6,978 bases of DNA. Source: Candidatus Cloacimonadota bacterium (lineage in GTDB: Bacteria; Cloacimonadota; Cloacimonadia; Cloacimonadales; WRIO01). The DNA lies in the NCBI GenBank assembly GCA_023230175.1, contig JALNXV010000188.1, positions 1 through 6,978 of the forward strand, written 5' to 3'. A program made the position numbers and the translations under genes. Numbering within the stretch: position 1 is the first letter of the stretch; every line of letters starts with the position of its first letter. The notes beneath the pieces were generated by a model that did not search any database, was not told where the DNA came from, and saw nothing but the letters and a program-made list of their open reading frames with translations. Below are positions 6,030 through 6,978 of this stretch, in pieces.

Positions 6030-6111
6030 TAATTGTATTCTTGTTGAGCAGAAGAAAAAGAAAGTTAGGTATGGTTATGATATAGAGACGTTTATGGATA
6101 GGTTAAGTTAA
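6025..6111 (+). pseudogene. 3' fragment of the small gene interrupted by the endonuclease gene
   Basis: A frame other than that of the endonuclease is open to TAA 6109-6111 and encodes RNNCILVEQKKKKVRYGYD followed by IETFMDRLS. It looks like genuine protein: codons with G or A first, a strand-turn-strand pattern and an amphipathic end. It closes 39 bases before the next gene, as an ordinary phage gene would. It has no start with a ribosome site; the ATG at 6001 lies inside the endonuclease gene and has none. Joined to the 4514 fragment at TAGGA it gives a 49-residue product reading ...LGNYYRNNCILVEQ..., so I read it as the back half of a split gene. Function is unknown. Confidence 0.5.
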
Positions 6112-6150
6112 TAATATAAAAATTTTAGATATATTGGAGGTATATAGTAT

Positions 6151-6708
6151 ATGCAAATTCAAGATTTAATGGACGAAAAAGGTATGTATAATGGCAAAGA
6201 AATAGAGGTTAAGTCTTTTACTAGTTTTATAGAAAAACAAATATTATGTAATCAAGTAATAGATGGTTGTTTAGAAATAAATGAAAATAATATGGTTGTT
6301 TGTAACTTTTATATGAAAAAGTTATTGAAAGACATGAAAATAATTGCTACTTATACGGACTTGGAGTTTGGAGAGGATTCTATACAAGAATATGATTTTA
6401 TGATTCAAAATGAGATATGGGATTATATATTGGATCGGATTGCTGATAGTGAGAAAAATTTTATTGATGAGATGATTAATAAAGAAATTGAACAGAGGAT
6501 GAGGGTTGGGAATAGTGTTGAGAATATACTATCTCAAAAACTACAGCAACTTATCGATAAACTCCCCACAGATAAGCAAATAAAAAGTCTTAGTAAAAGT
6601 TTAGTAAAAGATATAAATAAATTAGATTGGGACAAGATTCCTATGTTGAGAGATATGTATCAATATGCAAATGGCAATCAAAGTGAAGGTGAAGAAATTG
6701 GCAGGTAA
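6151..6708 (+). CDS. Uncharacterised phage protein of the neck/tail region
   Basis: This ORF encodes 185 residues. ATG at 6151 has GGAGG (6136-6140) at 10 bases. The opening GKEIEVKSFTSFIEKQILCNQVIDGC (15-40) followed by helices (KKLLKDMKIIATYTDLEF, IWDYILDRI) matches a family I remember from Bacillota phages: a small helical protein whose start reads EVKxYxxxxEKxxLxxxVI and which lies beside tail or neck genes. Residues ~96-165 are charged and helical, possibly a coiled coil (EIEQRMRVGNSVENILSQKL). No enzyme motif, signal peptide or membrane segment is seen. It overlaps the following gene by 11 bases, so the pair is probably translated together and may act together in virion assembly. No firm function can be given. 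Confidence 0.55.
   Translation: MQIQDLMDEKGMYNGKEIEVKSFTSFIEKQILCNQVIDGCLEINENNMVVCNFYMKKLLKDMKIIATYTDLEFGEDSIQEYDFMIQNEIWDYILDRIADSEKNFIDEMINKEIEQRMRVGNSVENILSQKLQQLIDKLPTDKQIKSLSKSLVKDINKLDWDKIPMLRDMYQYANGNQSEGEEIGR
6687..6692 (+). promoter_or_regulatory. Ribosome site favouring the TTG 6698 start
   Basis: AGGTGA inside the end of the preceding gene is 5 bases before TTG 6698 and matches the core of the anti-Shine-Dalgarno. The alternative GTG at 6689 would overlap this site and has only a weak signal of its own. Confidence 0.6.
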
Positions 6709-6978
6709 ATCGTTTACAAGTTTAAGTCAACTTGAAAGTTATATTCAATCTAAAGTAGATCAAGTGCTTGATGCTACTGTTTCTCAGGTAGTAAAAGAGA
6801 GTGTGCAAACTGCTGTATCTACTGAAGTTTACGGTGCAGGAACACCAGTTTGGTATAAAAGACGTAATTTAAGAAATGGTTCTTTGGGAGATACTGGAGA
6901 AATGAATCATAAAGTTAATAATGGTGTGCTTACGGTAACAGACGATGCTTTGCCAAGTAGACCTTGGAACAATGGCAG
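6698..6978 (+). CDS. HK97 gp10-like phage neck protein, N-terminal part (runs off the window)
   Basis: Ninety-three complete codons are visible from TTG 6698 and the frame is still open at the end of the window. The N-terminus (MAGKSFTSLSQLESYIQSKV) is a helical segment that continues through VLDATVSQVVKESVQTAVSTEVY. Then comes PVWYKRRNLRNGSLGDTGEM and a strand pair ending NNGVLTVTDDA. The order of long helix, V-Y, a Y-x-R-R segment, an N-G-G/S-L-x-D turn and then strands is typical of HK97 gp10-like proteins. These bind between head connector and tail during neck assembly. The start is chosen because AGGTGA lies 5 bases upstream and the resulting M-A-x-K-S-F opening is like that of relatives I recall. 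The overlap with the previous gene suggests coupling. The C-terminal part is outside the window. Confidence 0.7.
   Translation, partial: MAGKSFTSLSQLESYIQSKVDQVLDATVSQVVKESVQTAVSTEVYGAGTPVWYKRRNLRNGSLGDTGEMNHKVNNGVLTVTDDALPSRPWNNG

Noticed and set aside
4492..6150. Group I intron hosting the endonuclease
   Set aside because: Only about 13 bases separate the proposed left joint from the endonuclease ATG, and the right side has about 120 bases that are mostly an open protein-like frame. I see no room for, or recognisable pieces of, the P3-P8 core.

Overview
The window looks like a piece of the structural (neck and tail) region of a tailed bacteriophage or prophage of a low-GC Gram-positive host, most likely Clostridium or a close relative. 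The grounds are very AT-rich coding DNA, codons ending mainly in A or T, strong GGAGG-type ribosome binding sites, frequent TTG starts, all genes on one strand with short gaps, and protein families typical of Clostridium phages. No integrase, lysis gene, tRNA or host gene is visible, so free phage and prophage cannot be told apart.

Layout. (1) 1-359 is the end of a virion protein with an Ig-like segment. (2) 379-570 is a small chimeric ORF: the start of a short phage protein joined to the tail of a homing endonuclease. (3) 596-1830 holds two tightly packed tail-region proteins without a clear biochemical function. (4) 1869-2849 is a probable major tail (tube) protein carrying a C-terminal Ig-like domain, closed by a strong terminator. 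(5) 2993-3946 is a modular virion-surface-type protein bracketed by two terminators. (6) 4021-4491 is a RuvC-like resolvase that apparently starts at a non-canonical ATT. (7) 4590-6026 is a multi-domain Vsr-like/EDxHD homing endonuclease, with the two halves of what looks like one small interrupted gene on its flanks. (8) 6151-6708 and 6698-end resume the phage structural series: an uncharacterised protein and the start of an HK97 gp10-like neck protein.

How it fits together. The structural genes form the phage backbone. The stretch from about 2990 to 6110 reads as an accessory island within it: a terminator-bracketed surface protein, a junction resolvase and a selfish endonuclease. Traces of homing endonucleases occur at two separate places, an intact gene at 4590 and a C-terminal remnant in the 379-570 ORF, so this region appears to have been hit repeatedly by homing elements. 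The points most worth following up are the split small gene around the endonuclease, the chimeric ORF, and the unusual initiation and terminator arrangement at the resolvase. I see no clear sign of a wholly new defence or signalling system here.
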